Source: CAVSJJ01 sp963771015 (GTDB lineage Bacteria > Actinomycetota > Actinomycetes > Actinomycetales > Dermatophilaceae). Taken from it: a DNA stretch of 64,000 bases. Positions 37,999 through 46,594 of the stretch are shown in pieces. The translations under genes were made by a program, and so were the position numbers. The notes beneath the pieces are model-generated. The model was not told where the DNA came from. It was given only the letters and a program-made list of their open reading frames with translations, and ran no database searches. Numbering within the stretch: the first letter of the stretch is position 1; every line of letters begins with the position of its first letter. The stretch covers positions 992,001 to 1,056,000 of the forward strand of contig CAVYRN010000005.1 of the NCBI GenBank assembly GCA_963771015.1, written 5' to 3'.

Positions 37999-38712
37999 AT
38001 GCCCGGCACCGTCAGCGCGGAGCTCGTCGGCGAGCTCCGTCGCGTCCTCGCTGCAGGCGCCGACCCGGAGCGCGCGCAGGCCCAGCAGCGCTACATGAAG
38101 TCGGCGATGCCCTACTGGGGGCTCACCCTGCCGGCTCTGCGTGCCGCGGTCCGCCCGGTCCTCGCCGACCCGGCACACCGGATCCAGCGCCGACCCGACT
38201 GGGAGGCGACGGTCCTTGCGTTGTGGGACAACGCAAGTCACCGCGAGGAGCGGTATGCCGCCATCGAGCTCGCGGGTCACCGCCACTACGTTCCCTGGCA
38301 GGACGTCGGCACGCTCACGCTCTACCGACACCTCATCGTCACCGGTGCCTGGTGGGACCTCGTCGACGGCGTCGCCGCCGAGCAGGTCGGCGGCATCCTC
38401 GGTGCCGACCGCGCCGACGTCACCCCGATCGTCCGGGCCTGGGCGGTCGAGCAGGACATGTGGCTGCGCCGCGCGGCAATCATCAGCCAGCTCGGGCACC
38501 AGGAGCGAACCGACCTCGAGCTGCTGGGCGACGTCATCGACGCCAACCTCGAGGGCACCGCATACGGGTCGGAGTTCTTCATCCGCAAGGCGATCGGCTG
38601 GGCCCTGCGCCAGCACGCACGGGTCGCGCCGGACTGGGTCCGTGCCTTCGTCGCCGCCCGTGCCGACCGGCTCTCCGGGCTGTCCCGCCGCGAGGCGCTC
38701 AAGCACCTCTGA
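37999..38712 (+). CDS. DNA alkylation repair protein, AlkD-like
   Basis: 237 residues of helical repeats. The blocks AQQRYMKSAMPYWGLTLPALR, EERYAAIELAGHR, TGAWWDLVDGVAAEQVGG, MWLRRAAIISQL and SEFFIRKAIGWALRQHAR are typical of AlkD HEAT-repeat glycosylases, with the conserved WWDLVD. AlkD removes N3- and N7-alkylated bases without base flipping. It is close behind the CoA-transferase but functionally unrelated. The ATG at 37999 was used; no strong alternative is seen. Confidence 0.93.
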   Translation: MPGTVSAELVGELRRVLAAGADPERAQAQQRYMKSAMPYWGLTLPALRAAVRPVLADPAHRIQRRPDWEATVLALWDNASHREERYAAIELAGHRHYVPWQDVGTLTLYRHLIVTGAWWDLVDGVAAEQVGGILGADRADVTPIVRAWAVEQDMWLRRAAIISQLGHQERTDLELLGDVIDANLEGTAYGSEFFIRKAIGWALRQHARVAPDWVRAFVAARADRLSGLSRREALKHL

Positions 38713-38845
38713 CCAGCGCGGATCCGGTGGCAGAACTAGCCGATCGACGAGCCCCCGAGGGCCAAACGGACGATGCGCCCGGCCGGGGCTCTTCCTAGGG
38801 TTGTTGAAGGAAGAAGCGCATGCCCCTGCCAGCCTTCGAGGAACG

Positions 38846-39922
38846 ATGCCTCCGCGCCGAGCCGCACCGCGCGCGGCCGCTGCCGTCATCGGCACCGGCC
38901 TGGCGCTCCTCGGCGCACCCTCGGCCAGCGCGGCAACGGCCGCCTCGATCACCGTCCCCTCCGTCATCACCTCCGGTGAGGCGACGAACGTCAACGGCAC
39001 CTGCCCCGCCGCCGCAACGAAGGCCGCCGTCTCGCTCATCCAGAACGGCACCTCCCGGTTCGCCAAGACCTATGCCGTGACCGGTGGCGAGTGGGCCGGC
39101 GTCATCACCGCATCGGGCCCGATGGGCGAGGCCACCGTGACTCTCAGGTGTACGGCCAACGACGTCACCGTCGACACGGCCAAGGCCTCGGTGCTGCTCT
39201 TCGCCATGGCCGACGACGGGCAGGCCAACGTCGTCGTCTCCCCCGGGTCCGGCCCGCTCGGCGGCAAGGTCACCGTCAGCGCCGCCTGCCCGAGCGGCTC
39301 CGCGGCCGCCGGGATCTACCTCTTCCAGGGTGACAACGACCCGTTCGCCGGCGTGGCCTCGTCGAAGGTCCGCTCGACGGGCGTGGTGACGACCTCGTTC
39401 GCCCTTGCCCTCAAGCGACCCCCCGGCTCGAGCGCCCCAGCCCCCGAGACCGGGTCCGCGACGGCCGTCGCCTTCTGCATCGACGCCGCCGGCATGCCCA
39501 CCGGTACCGGCGCGAAGGACTTCACCATCACCCGCGCCGTCATCTCGGCCGCGAGCCCGCCCAGGTCCGGATCCGCCCCGAAGGCCTCGACCCCGTCCCG
39601 GGCGAACCCTGCCGTCACGACGGTGGCGACCAGTGCGGCGGTCGGCGCCGCGTCCGGCATCGTCGCGGCGACCCTCGTCGACCTCGCCGATGCCGCACCG
39701 GCATCGTCGGTGACCACCGCGACCGCCGCCGCACCCGGCTCCCCCGCCGTGGTCACGGTCACCGCGCTCGCCGACACCGGCCGCAACCTCCTGCCGCTCG
39801 CGTCCCTCGGCCTGGCCCTCGTCGCGGCCGGGTCCGGGCTCATCACGGGCGGGCGCCGCCGCACCCCACCGCTGGCCTGGTCCAGACGCTCCGACCCGAG
39901 CGGGAGGCACGCGGGCGGCTAG
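38846..39922 (+). CDS. Secreted cell-wall protein with LAxTG sorting signal
   Basis: About 358 residues from the ATG at 38846. A signal peptide (AAAAVIGTGLALLGAPSASA) is followed by two Ig-like beta segments with Cys pairs: GTCPAAATKAAV...TLRCTAND and AACPSGSAAAG...AFCIDAAG. An Ala/Ser/Pro linker leads to LADTG, a hydrophobic helix (LLPLASLGLALVAAGSGLI) and a basic tail (GGRRRTP). LAxTG plus helix plus basic tail is the signal for class E-type sortases in actinobacteria. It is likely linked to peptidoglycan. No sortase gene is in the window. The upstream open frame overlaps AlkD and is not used. Confidence 0.78.
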   Translation: MPPRRAAPRAAAAVIGTGLALLGAPSASAATAASITVPSVITSGEATNVNGTCPAAATKAAVSLIQNGTSRFAKTYAVTGGEWAGVITASGPMGEATVTLRCTANDVTVDTAKASVLLFAMADDGQANVVVSPGSGPLGGKVTVSAACPSGSAAAGIYLFQGDNDPFAGVASSKVRSTGVVTTSFALALKRPPGSSAPAPETGSATAVAFCIDAAGMPTGTGAKDFTITRAVISAASPPRSGSAPKASTPSRANPAVTTVATSAAVGAASGIVAATLVDLADAAPASSVTTATAAAPGSPAVVTVTALADTGRNLLPLASLGLALVAAGSGLITGGRRRTPPLAWSRRSDPSGRHAGG

Positions 39923-39931
39923 CCTGCTCGG

Positions 39932-41308
39932 ATGAGCCGGCGGCATACCGGTCGGGCGACGGACGCGGCCGACCAGCGTGAGATCGTCCGGCTCGCCGGC
40001 CCGGCCTTCCTCGCCCTCGTCGCCGAGCCCCTCTTCCTGCTCGGCGACTCGGCCATCGTCGGCCACCTCGGAACGACCTCGCTCGCCGGGCTCGGCGTCG
40101 CGAGCGCGTTGCTGCTCACCGCGGCCAACGTCTTCGTCTTCCTCGCGTACGGCACGACCTCGATCGTCGCGCGGCAGCTCGGCGCGGGCTCCCGGGCAGG
40201 TGCCGTCGCCGCCGGAGTCGACGGCGCCTGGCTCGCCGTCGGGCTCGGCACCCTCACCGCGCTCGGCGTCGAGGCGACGGCCGAGCCGCTCTGCCGGCTC
40301 TTCGGAGCGTCCGACGAGGCGCTGGCCCAGGCGGTGACCTACCTGCGGATCGCGGCCCTCGGTCTGCCCGCGATGCTCGTCCTCCTCGCGACGACCGGCG
40401 TTCTGCGCGGCCTGCAGGACACCCGTACCCCGATGCTCGCGTCGGTGCTCGGCTTCTCGGCCAACATCGCGCTCAACGTCGTCTTCGTCTTCGGGTTCGG
40501 GTGGGGGATCGCCGGTTCGGCCTGGGGGACGGTCATCGCCCAGACCGGGATGGCCGCGGCCCTCGTCGCCGTCCTCGTCCGGCAGGCGGCACGCGAGCAC
40601 GTGCCGCTGCTCGCCCACCCGGGCCGGGTGCTGGGGGCGGCCCGGACCGGCATACCGCTGCTCGTCCGCACCCTCGCCCTCCGGGCCGTCCTGCTCGTCA
40701 CGACGTGGGTCGCGGCCGGCTTCGGAGACGTCCCGCTCGCCGCCCACCAGGTGGCGCTGACGGTCTGGAGCTTCCTCGCGTTCGCCCTCGACGCGCTCGC
40801 CATCGCCGGGCAGGCCATCACCGGCCGCACCCTGGGCGCCGGTGACACCGAGCGGACCCGGGCCGCGACGACGCTCATGGTGCGCTGGGGCGTGCTCGGC
40901 GGCTTCGCCCTCACCCTCCTGCTCCTCCTCGCCCGGCCGTGGCTGCCGGGGCTCTTCACCGAGGACGCCGCGGTCCGGAGCGCGCTCGCCGGGGCCCTGC
41001 TCGTCGTCGCCCTGACCCAGCCGCTGTCCGGGTTCGTCTTCGTCGTCGACGGCGTTCTCATCGGTGCGGGGGACGGCCGGTGGCTGGCCGGCGCGATGAC
41101 CCTCACCCTGGCCGCCTACCTGCCCCTCGTCCTCGGGGTTCGGGCGATGGGCGACTGGCTGCTCACCGACCCCGACCCGGTACTCGGGCAGACCCATGCG
41201 GTGATCTGGCTGTGGCTGGCGTTCACCGGGTTCATGGCCGTGCGAGGGGCGCTGTTCTGGCTGCGGGTCCGCACCGACCGGTGGATGGTCGTCGGCGCAA
41301 CCCGCTGA
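39932..41308 (+). CDS. MATE-family efflux transporter (DinF type)
   Basis: 458 residues, twelve helices in two six-helix halves. Motifs include LAGPAFLALVAEPLFLLGDSAIVGHLGTTSLAGLG near the start and AAHQVALTVWSFLAFALDALAIAGQAITGRTLGAG in the second half, both typical of the DinF/MATE branch. It exports organic cations or metabolites using Na+ or H+. It begins 9 bp after the surface protein gene and may share its transcript. The strong hairpin at 41356-41397 terminates it. Confidence 0.93.
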   Translation: MSRRHTGRATDAADQREIVRLAGPAFLALVAEPLFLLGDSAIVGHLGTTSLAGLGVASALLLTAANVFVFLAYGTTSIVARQLGAGSRAGAVAAGVDGAWLAVGLGTLTALGVEATAEPLCRLFGASDEALAQAVTYLRIAALGLPAMLVLLATTGVLRGLQDTRTPMLASVLGFSANIALNVVFVFGFGWGIAGSAWGTVIAQTGMAAALVAVLVRQAAREHVPLLAHPGRVLGAARTGIPLLVRTLALRAVLLVTTWVAAGFGDVPLAAHQVALTVWSFLAFALDALAIAGQAITGRTLGAGDTERTRAATTLMVRWGVLGGFALTLLLLLARPWLPGLFTEDAAVRSALAGALLVVALTQPLSGFVFVVDGVLIGAGDGRWLAGAMTLTLAAYLPLVLGVRAMGDWLLTDPDPVLGQTHAVIWLWLAFTGFMAVRGALFWLRVRTDRWMVVGATR

Positions 41309-41355
41309 CGGGAGGCGACCCACCGGGCCCGACAGGACTCCGACCCCTGACAGAA

Positions 41356-41397
41356 GGCAACACGCCGGGTGCCGGAGGGGCCAGCCGGCGTGTTGCC
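41356..41397. terminator. Strong bidirectional terminator
   Basis: GGCAACACGCCGG (41356-41368) pairs perfectly with CCGGCGTGTTGCC (41385-41397), a 13-bp stem between convergent genes. Confidence 0.88.
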
Positions 41398-41444
41398 TCC
41401 CCTCAACGAGAAGATCACGAACCCCGGCAACGGCTCGGCCGGGG

Positions 41445-42971
41445 TCAGCCGACGCCGACGGCCGCCTCGCGCCGCGGGTCGCCGGCGGCCATGAGCTCGC
41501 CCCCGGGAAGCCGGTATGCCGCCCCCACCCCGCCGAAGTACATCGACTGCTCGCCGTGGTCGGTGTTCGGCAGGCCCAGCTCGGCGACGGCCGCCGCGAT
41601 CTGGGGGTCGCTCTCGTGCTCGACGACCGGCCCGCCATCTGCGTCGAAGCGAACGTGGACGCGCGGGGCGCTGATGGCGTGCTGGAGGTCGGCGTCGTGG
41701 AGGCAGCCCTGCCCGAGGACCTGCATCAGAGCCGTCGTGATCCGGTCGGCGCCCGGGCTGCCGATGGCGAGGACCCGCCCGTCCTCGGTGCGGCCCGTCG
41801 TCGGCGCCATGTTCGACGCCAGCCGCGTCCCCGGCGTCAGCCGGTGCAGGCCGAGCCGGTTGAGCTCGGGCTCCCCGAGGGCGTTGTTGAGGATGATGCC
41901 GGTGCCGGGGATGGTGATGCCCGCACCGTAGCCCGCCGATGCGGTGATCGCGCAGGCCAACCCGTCACCGTCGACGGCGGAGATGTGTGCCGTGCTCGAC
42001 GAGGTGGGCAGCCCGGCCAGGCCGTGTCGCTCCACCGCTCGGAGCAGCTCGTGGCCGTCGGCGGCGAGGTCGGTCGACAGGTCGTGGACCCGCACCCGGT
42101 AGCCGAGGACGGCCCGCTGGATCTCGATGACGTCCGGCCAGTGCCAGTACCCCCGGGTGCCCAGCTCGCCCATCATCGCCGCAAGCATCGGCCCGCCGAC
42201 CGAGGGAGGCGGGTTGAAGGCGAGGTCCCACTGGCCGACCCGACGCCGGGTCGGGGTCCGGATGACCGGGTCGTACTCGGCGAGGTCGAGGTGGGTGATG
42301 AGCCCACCGTGCTCGTCCATGAGCTCGACGAGGGCGCGTCCGACCGCCCCGATCGTCGTGACCGCGGCCCCCTCCCGGCCGATGAGGTCGAGGACCCCGG
42401 CGAGGGCGGGGTTGCGCCCGACGTCGCCGGCCCGCACCGGCGTCCCGTCGTCCCGCGTGACGAGCTTGTGCGCCTCGGGGTCGAGGGCGAAGAGGGTGTC
42501 GGCCGTGAAGCCGAGGTAATGGGCGGCCGCCTTGCCGATCCGGTAGCCCTCGCGGCATACCCGGGCCGCCGGAGCGACGACCGCGGACCACGGAGCGCTG
42601 CCGTGCTCCTCGACGGCGAGCTGGCAGGCGGGCAGCGCTCCGGGGACCGCGACCGAGCCGTGGCCGGCATGCAGGGTCACCCCGCCGCCGTATGCCGTGT
42701 GGATCTCGGTGACGCCCCCGCCGAGCCGCGCGGGGTCCACGCCGCGGCCGGGCATCTCGACGTTGCCGTCGATGATGACCGGCTCGGCGTCGGGCGCCCA
42801 GATGGAGACGAAGGCACCGCCGCCGAGGCTGACGATCCCCGGCTCGGTGCTCATCGCCGTCAGCGCGGCGGCGATGGCGACATCGACCGCGTTGCCGCCG
42901 TCGCGCGCGACCGCCCGCCCGGCCGCCAGCGACGCCGGACCGGTCGCGGCGATGGCCACCCGCCTGGTCAT
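41445..42971 (-). CDS. Gamma-glutamyltransferase family (Ntn-hydrolase)
   Basis: About 508 residues from the ATG at 42971. It starts AATGPASLAAGRAVARDGGNAVDVAIAAALTAMSTEPGIVSLGGGAFV, the family N-terminus. The predicted self-cleavage and nucleophile Thr lies in SSSTAHISAVDGDGLACAITAS (T in TAHISAVD, where E. coli GGT has TTHYSVVD). NNALGEPELN and NMAPTTGR are the C-terminal core blocks. There is no signal peptide, so it seems to be cytoplasmic, unlike periplasmic GGT; many actinobacterial members are cephalosporin-acylase-like or act on other gamma-glutamyl compounds. It is divergent from the purine salvage operon. The open frame continues past 42971 but without conservation. Confidence 0.88.
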   Translation of the reverse strand: MTRRVAIAATGPASLAAGRAVARDGGNAVDVAIAAALTAMSTEPGIVSLGGGAFVSIWAPDAEPVIIDGNVEMPGRGVDPARLGGGVTEIHTAYGGGVTLHAGHGSVAVPGALPACQLAVEEHGSAPWSAVVAPAARVCREGYRIGKAAAHYLGFTADTLFALDPEAHKLVTRDDGTPVRAGDVGRNPALAGVLDLIGREGAAVTTIGAVGRALVELMDEHGGLITHLDLAEYDPVIRTPTRRRVGQWDLAFNPPPSVGGPMLAAMMGELGTRGYWHWPDVIEIQRAVLGYRVRVHDLSTDLAADGHELLRAVERHGLAGLPTSSSTAHISAVDGDGLACAITASAGYGAGITIPGTGIILNNALGEPELNRLGLHRLTPGTRLASNMAPTTGRTEDGRVLAIGSPGADRITTALMQVLGQGCLHDADLQHAISAPRVHVRFDADGGPVVEHESDPQIAAAVAELGLPNTDHGEQSMYFGGVGAAYRLPGGELMAAGDPRREAAVGVG

Positions 42972-43130
42972 GCCCCCGATCCTCCCATCAGGCCGCGCCA
43001 TCGAGCGCCACCGCCCGCCATGCCCGACACCACAGCCACCACGGCACCGGGAGCCACCCCGGGTCGGGACAACCCACCGCCCCAGGGGGCGAGGCCGGGC
43101 CCACCCGGCACCGGCCCCGGCGGCGGTAGC

Positions 43131-43919
43131 GTGACGACCGTGAGCACCGCACCCCTCGGCATCGTCGCCGGTACCGGTTTCTACTCCCTCGCCGACCTCA
43201 CCGACCCGAGCACCGAGACGGTGACGACGGCATACGGCCCGGCCCGGCTGACCCGGGGCACCTGGCACGGCTACCGCGTCGTCTTCCTCACCCGGCACGG
43301 CGCGGGCCACTCGGTGCCGCCGCACCTGGTCAACTACCGCGCGAACATCCGCGCCCTGGCCGACGCCGGCTGCCGCGACGTGGTCGCCGTCAACGTCACC
43401 GGTGGTATCGACCCCGACCTCGAGCCCGGCGACCTGCTCTGCCTCGACGACTTCCTCGACCTCACCAGGGGCCGGGCCGGCACCTTCTTCGACGGCAGCA
43501 CTCCCGAGGGCGTCGTCCACACCGACATGCTCGCGGCCTACCACCCCGAGCTGCGCCGGGAGATCCTCGAGGCCGCGGCCGCTGTGGGACAACCGATCCG
43601 GGACGGCGGGGTCTATGCGTGCTTCGAGGGGCCGCGCTTCGAGACGCCCGCCGAGATCCGCCTCGCCCGGCTCGCCGGCGCGGACGTCGCCGGGATGACC
43701 GGTGTCCCCGAGGTCACCCTCGCCGTCGAGGCCGGCCTGCGGTATGCCGCGGTCAGCCTCGTCGTCAACCCCGCCGCCGGGGTGAGCGACGAGCCCATCA
43801 CGATGGCCGACATCGGGGCCGCCCTCGAGGCGAGCAAGACCACGGTCCTCGCGATCCTCGATGAGCTGGTCCACACCCGCGCGACGTTCCCCACCGATGG
43901 CGAGGCGCCCACCGCATGA
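43131..43919 (+). CDS. 5'-methylthioadenosine/methylthioinosine phosphorylase family
   Basis: 262 residues from the GTG at 43131, with another GTG at 43140. The phosphate loop region GIVAGTGFY, then LTRHGAGHSVPPHLVNYRANI, VNVTGGIDPDLEPGDL, FEGPRFETPAEIR and GADVAGMTGVPEVTLAVEAGL are the trimeric PNP/MTAP signature blocks. Near the end SLVVNPAAG has Asn where adenine-using MTAP enzymes carry Asp, which suggests a 6-oxopurine substrate such as methylthioinosine. The next gene encodes an MTA/SAH-type deaminase (4-nt overlap). So a likely order is MTA to methylthioinosine to hypoxanthine plus methylthioribose-1-phosphate. The substrate assignment is inference. Confidence 0.87.
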   Translation: MTTVSTAPLGIVAGTGFYSLADLTDPSTETVTTAYGPARLTRGTWHGYRVVFLTRHGAGHSVPPHLVNYRANIRALADAGCRDVVAVNVTGGIDPDLEPGDLLCLDDFLDLTRGRAGTFFDGSTPEGVVHTDMLAAYHPELRREILEAAAAVGQPIRDGGVYACFEGPRFETPAEIRLARLAGADVAGMTGVPEVTLAVEAGLRYAAVSLVVNPAAGVSDEPITMADIGAALEASKTTVLAILDELVHTRATFPTDGEAPTA

Positions 43920-45280
43920 CTCGCCGCGTCCGCATCGAGCACCTCAGCTACCTCGTCACCGTCGACGAGCAGGACGCCGTCCTGCGCGACGCCAGGCTCG
44001 ACATCGAGGACGGCGTCATCACCCGCATCGAGACCGCCGAGCAGGACGGCGACGCGGCGGCCGACCCTGAGCGGGTCACGGTCATCGACGGCCGCGGGAA
44101 GCTGGCCCTGCCGGGGCTGGTCAACCTGCACACCCACCTGCCGATGACCCTGCTGCGCGGCCTCGCCGAGCATGTCGACCTCCAGGGCTTCCTCGCCAAG
44201 GTCTGGGCGGCGGAGGGCGCCGTCATGGACCCCGCCACCGTCGAGCTCGGTGCCCGGCTCGGCGCGCTCGAGAGCCTGCTCGGCGGGTGCACGACGCAGC
44301 TCGACATGTACTTCCATCACGAGTCCGCTCACCGGGGCGCCGTCGCGGTCGGCTCCCGGCACGTCGGGGGACCGGTCTTCTTCGACTTCCCCGGCCCCGA
44401 CGGGCTCTCCTGGGGGGAGCGCATGGACGGGCTGCGCGACTGGCCGCGACTCGTCGCCGAGATCGGGGGCCCGGCCGTCCCGGTCGCGGGCCTGCCGCAC
44501 GGGACCTACACCGTCTCCCCCGAGCACCTCCGCGAGATCCGCGACGTCGTCGCCGGATGGGGCGAGACCGAGCGCGCCCTGCTCTGTACCCACGTCTCCG
44601 AGAACGCCGCGGAGAACACCGAGGTGCGGGACCGGTATGCCGTCTCCCCCACCGGGGCGCTCGAGCTGGCCGGGTGGCTGGACGGCGGCATACCCGTCGT
44701 CTTCGGGCACGGCGTCCACCTCGACGAGGCGGACCGGGGGCTGGCCGCGCGCGCCGGAGCCGCCGTCGCCCACTGCCCCGGGTCCAACCTCAAGCTCGCC
44801 TCCGGCGCCCTGCCCTGGCAGGTCTGGCGGGACGACGGCGTCCGCCTGGGGCTCGGCACCGACGGCTGCTCCTCGTCCAACGACCTCGACATGTGGCAGG
44901 TCATGCGCCAGGCGGCCCTGCTCGCCCGGCTCACCTCCGGCAGGCCCGACACGGCGCCGGCCGAGCAGGTGCTCCGCGCCGCGACGATCGAGGGGGCGCG
45001 GGCGCTCGGGCTCGGCGACCTCGTCGGCTCCCTCGAGGTGGGCAAGCGCGCCGACCTCCTACTCCTCGACCTGGATGCCCCGCACCTCACGCCGGTCCAC
45101 GACGTCGCCGCCCTGCTCGTCTTCGCCGCCGGGCGGGGCGACGTCACCGACGTGCTCGTCGACGGCGAGGTCGTGGTCCGAGACCGGCGCAGCACGAGGA
45201 TCGACGCCGCCGACCTGCTCGCCCGATGCCGCGAGCGTGGGGCGGTCGCCGGAGCGGCCGCAGCCGCCGCGGGAGGATGA
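43916..45280 (+). CDS. Amidohydrolase, MTA/SAH deaminase family
   Basis: 454 residues, overlapping the phosphorylase by 4 nt (ATGA). Metal ligands of the TIM-barrel amidohydrolase are visible: LVNLHTHLPMT (H-x-H), THVSENAAEN, FGHGVHLDEAD and LGTDGCSSSNDLDM with the catalytic Asp. LVGSLEVGKRADLLLLDLD closes the composite domain. The LPMTLLRG and SSNDLDM forms are those of 5-methylthioadenosine/S-adenosylhomocysteine deaminases and relatives. It would turn MTA or adenosine-type nucleosides into inosine-type ones in the cytoplasm, feeding the upstream phosphorylase. Confidence 0.92.
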   Translation: MTRRVRIEHLSYLVTVDEQDAVLRDARLDIEDGVITRIETAEQDGDAAADPERVTVIDGRGKLALPGLVNLHTHLPMTLLRGLAEHVDLQGFLAKVWAAEGAVMDPATVELGARLGALESLLGGCTTQLDMYFHHESAHRGAVAVGSRHVGGPVFFDFPGPDGLSWGERMDGLRDWPRLVAEIGGPAVPVAGLPHGTYTVSPEHLREIRDVVAGWGETERALLCTHVSENAAENTEVRDRYAVSPTGALELAGWLDGGIPVVFGHGVHLDEADRGLAARAGAAVAHCPGSNLKLASGALPWQVWRDDGVRLGLGTDGCSSSNDLDMWQVMRQAALLARLTSGRPDTAPAEQVLRAATIEGARALGLGDLVGSLEVGKRADLLLLDLDAPHLTPVHDVAALLVFAAGRGDVTDVLVDGEVVVRDRRSTRIDAADLLARCRERGAVAGAAAAAAGG

Positions 45281-45285
45281 CCGGC

Positions 45286-45741
45286 ATGGCCGTCACGCGA
45301 ACCGCCGCCGAGATCGTCGCGGCCCTCAGGATGGAGCCGATCCCCGAGGAGGGCGCGTGGCTGGTCCAGGGGCCGCGGGTACCCGGCCTGTCGACGATCC
45401 GGGCGCTCATCGCCGACTCCCCCGACGGGTTCTCGGCGATGCACCGCCTCGCGATAGACGAGGGCTGGCAGTGGCTCGACGGGTCGCCGCTGACGATGCT
45501 GCTACTGCATCCCGACGGGACCGCCGAGAGCACCGTGCTCGACGAGGAGCACCCGCAGGTCGTCGTCCCTCGGGGTGCCTGGCAGGGCGCCCGCAGCCTC
45601 GGCCCGTGGACGCTGGTCGCCTGCTGGTGCGCCCCGGCGTTCGAGGACGGGCACTTCGCCCTCGGCGACCGGGCCGCGCTCACCGCGGCATACCCCGACA
45701 GCGCCGACGAGATCGCCACCCTGACACGGGAGGAAGCATGA
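45286..45741 (+). CDS. Cupin-superfamily protein (DUF985/YML079-like)
   Basis: About 151 residues. The ATG at 45286 has GGGAGG at a good distance; the ATG at 45277, overlapping the previous stop, is too close to that site. The protein has AAEIVAALRMEPIPEEGAWL, the usual DUF985 opening, then HRLAIDEGWQWLDGSPLTMLLLHPDG, VVVPRGAWQGARSLGPWTLVACWCAPAFEDGHFAL. The beta-barrel has a possible ligand pocket but only a partial metal set. Function unknown; its place in a nucleoside salvage operon hints at a sugar or purine derivative. It overlaps the SDR start by 4 nt. Confidence 0.85.
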   Translation: MAVTRTAAEIVAALRMEPIPEEGAWLVQGPRVPGLSTIRALIADSPDGFSAMHRLAIDEGWQWLDGSPLTMLLLHPDGTAESTVLDEEHPQVVVPRGAWQGARSLGPWTLVACWCAPAFEDGHFALGDRAALTAAYPDSADEIATLTREEA

Positions 45742-46490
45742 CCGCACTCGTCACCGGCGCCAGCGGGGGGCTCGGCAGGGCCATCGCCGCCGCCCTCGCG
45801 GAGCACGGGCACGACGTCGTCCTGCACTGGCGCAGCGACCGCGCCGGGGTGGAGCGTGGCGCCGCGCTCGTCGAGCAGCACGGCCACCGCGCCAGCCTCG
45901 TCCGCGCCGACCTCGCCATCGACGACCCCGAGGCGCTCGATGGCGTGGCCGCGACGCTCCTCGACGAGGCCGAGGCGGCCTTCGGTCCTCTCGACGTCGT
46001 CGTGCTCAACGCGGCGAGCCAGCACCTCACCCCGTGGGACGAGCTCGACACCGCGACCTGGGACCGGGTCATGGCGGCGGGGCTGCGGCAGAGCGCGGCC
46101 CTGCTCCGGGCCGCCGGGGCCCGGCTGGCCGCCGGCGGCGCCATCGCAACCATCGGCTCCATCGAGGGACTGCGCCCCGCTCGCGGCCACGCCGCGTATG
46201 CCGTCTCGAAGGCCGCGCTGCACCATCTCACGGCCGCCGCGGCCGCCGAGCTCGGCCCTCGGGGCATCCGGGTCGTCGGCGTGGCCCCGGGGCTCATCGA
46301 CCGCGAGGGCCTCGCCGCGGACTGGCCGGACGGCGTGTCGCGGTGGTCGGCCGCCGCCCCGCTGGGCCGCCCCGTCACGGCCGACGAGGTGGCCGCCACG
46401 GTGGCCTTTCTCGTCTCAGGAGTTGCCTCGGGCATCACCGGCACCACTCTCGTCGTCGATGCCGGATGGTCCGCCGGGCCAGCGTGGTGA
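45738..46490 (+). CDS. Classical short-chain dehydrogenase/reductase
   Basis: 250 residues. TALVTGASGGLGRAIAAALAEHG has the TGxxxGxG cofactor motif, VVVLNAASQHL replaces NNAG, and the catalytic set is S in ATIGSIEG and YAVSK with Y-x-x-x-K. The Arg in HWRSDRAGVE suggests NADP(H). Substrate unknown; it could act on the ribose-derived or methylthio intermediates of the operon, but it might also be a pteridine-reductase-like enzyme. It overlaps the cupin by 4 nt and precedes the nucleoside transporter by 104 bp. Confidence 0.92.
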   Translation: MTALVTGASGGLGRAIAAALAEHGHDVVLHWRSDRAGVERGAALVEQHGHRASLVRADLAIDDPEALDGVAATLLDEAEAAFGPLDVVVLNAASQHLTPWDELDTATWDRVMAAGLRQSAALLRAAGARLAAGGAIATIGSIEGLRPARGHAAYAVSKAALHHLTAAAAAELGPRGIRVVGVAPGLIDREGLAADWPDGVSRWSAAAPLGRPVTADEVAATVAFLVSGVASGITGTTLVVDAGWSAGPAW

Positions 46491-46594
46491 ACGCCTCAGT
46501 AACGACCTTGTCACGACGGCCTCTGGGGCCATTTCCCGGGTAGTGCGAGGGATAGAGTTCGCTCACCCCCAAGATTCCCGGCAAGGAGAACCCT

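Noticed and set aside
38795..41638. A 947-residue minus-strand frame opposite the surface protein and MATE genes
   Set aside because: Gly/Arg/Glu-rich shadow with no domain; the plus strand has clear genes.
42972..43874. Upstream extension of the gamma-glutamyltransferase frame
   Set aside because: It runs antisense across the phosphorylase gene and has no family blocks; the conserved start is at 42971.
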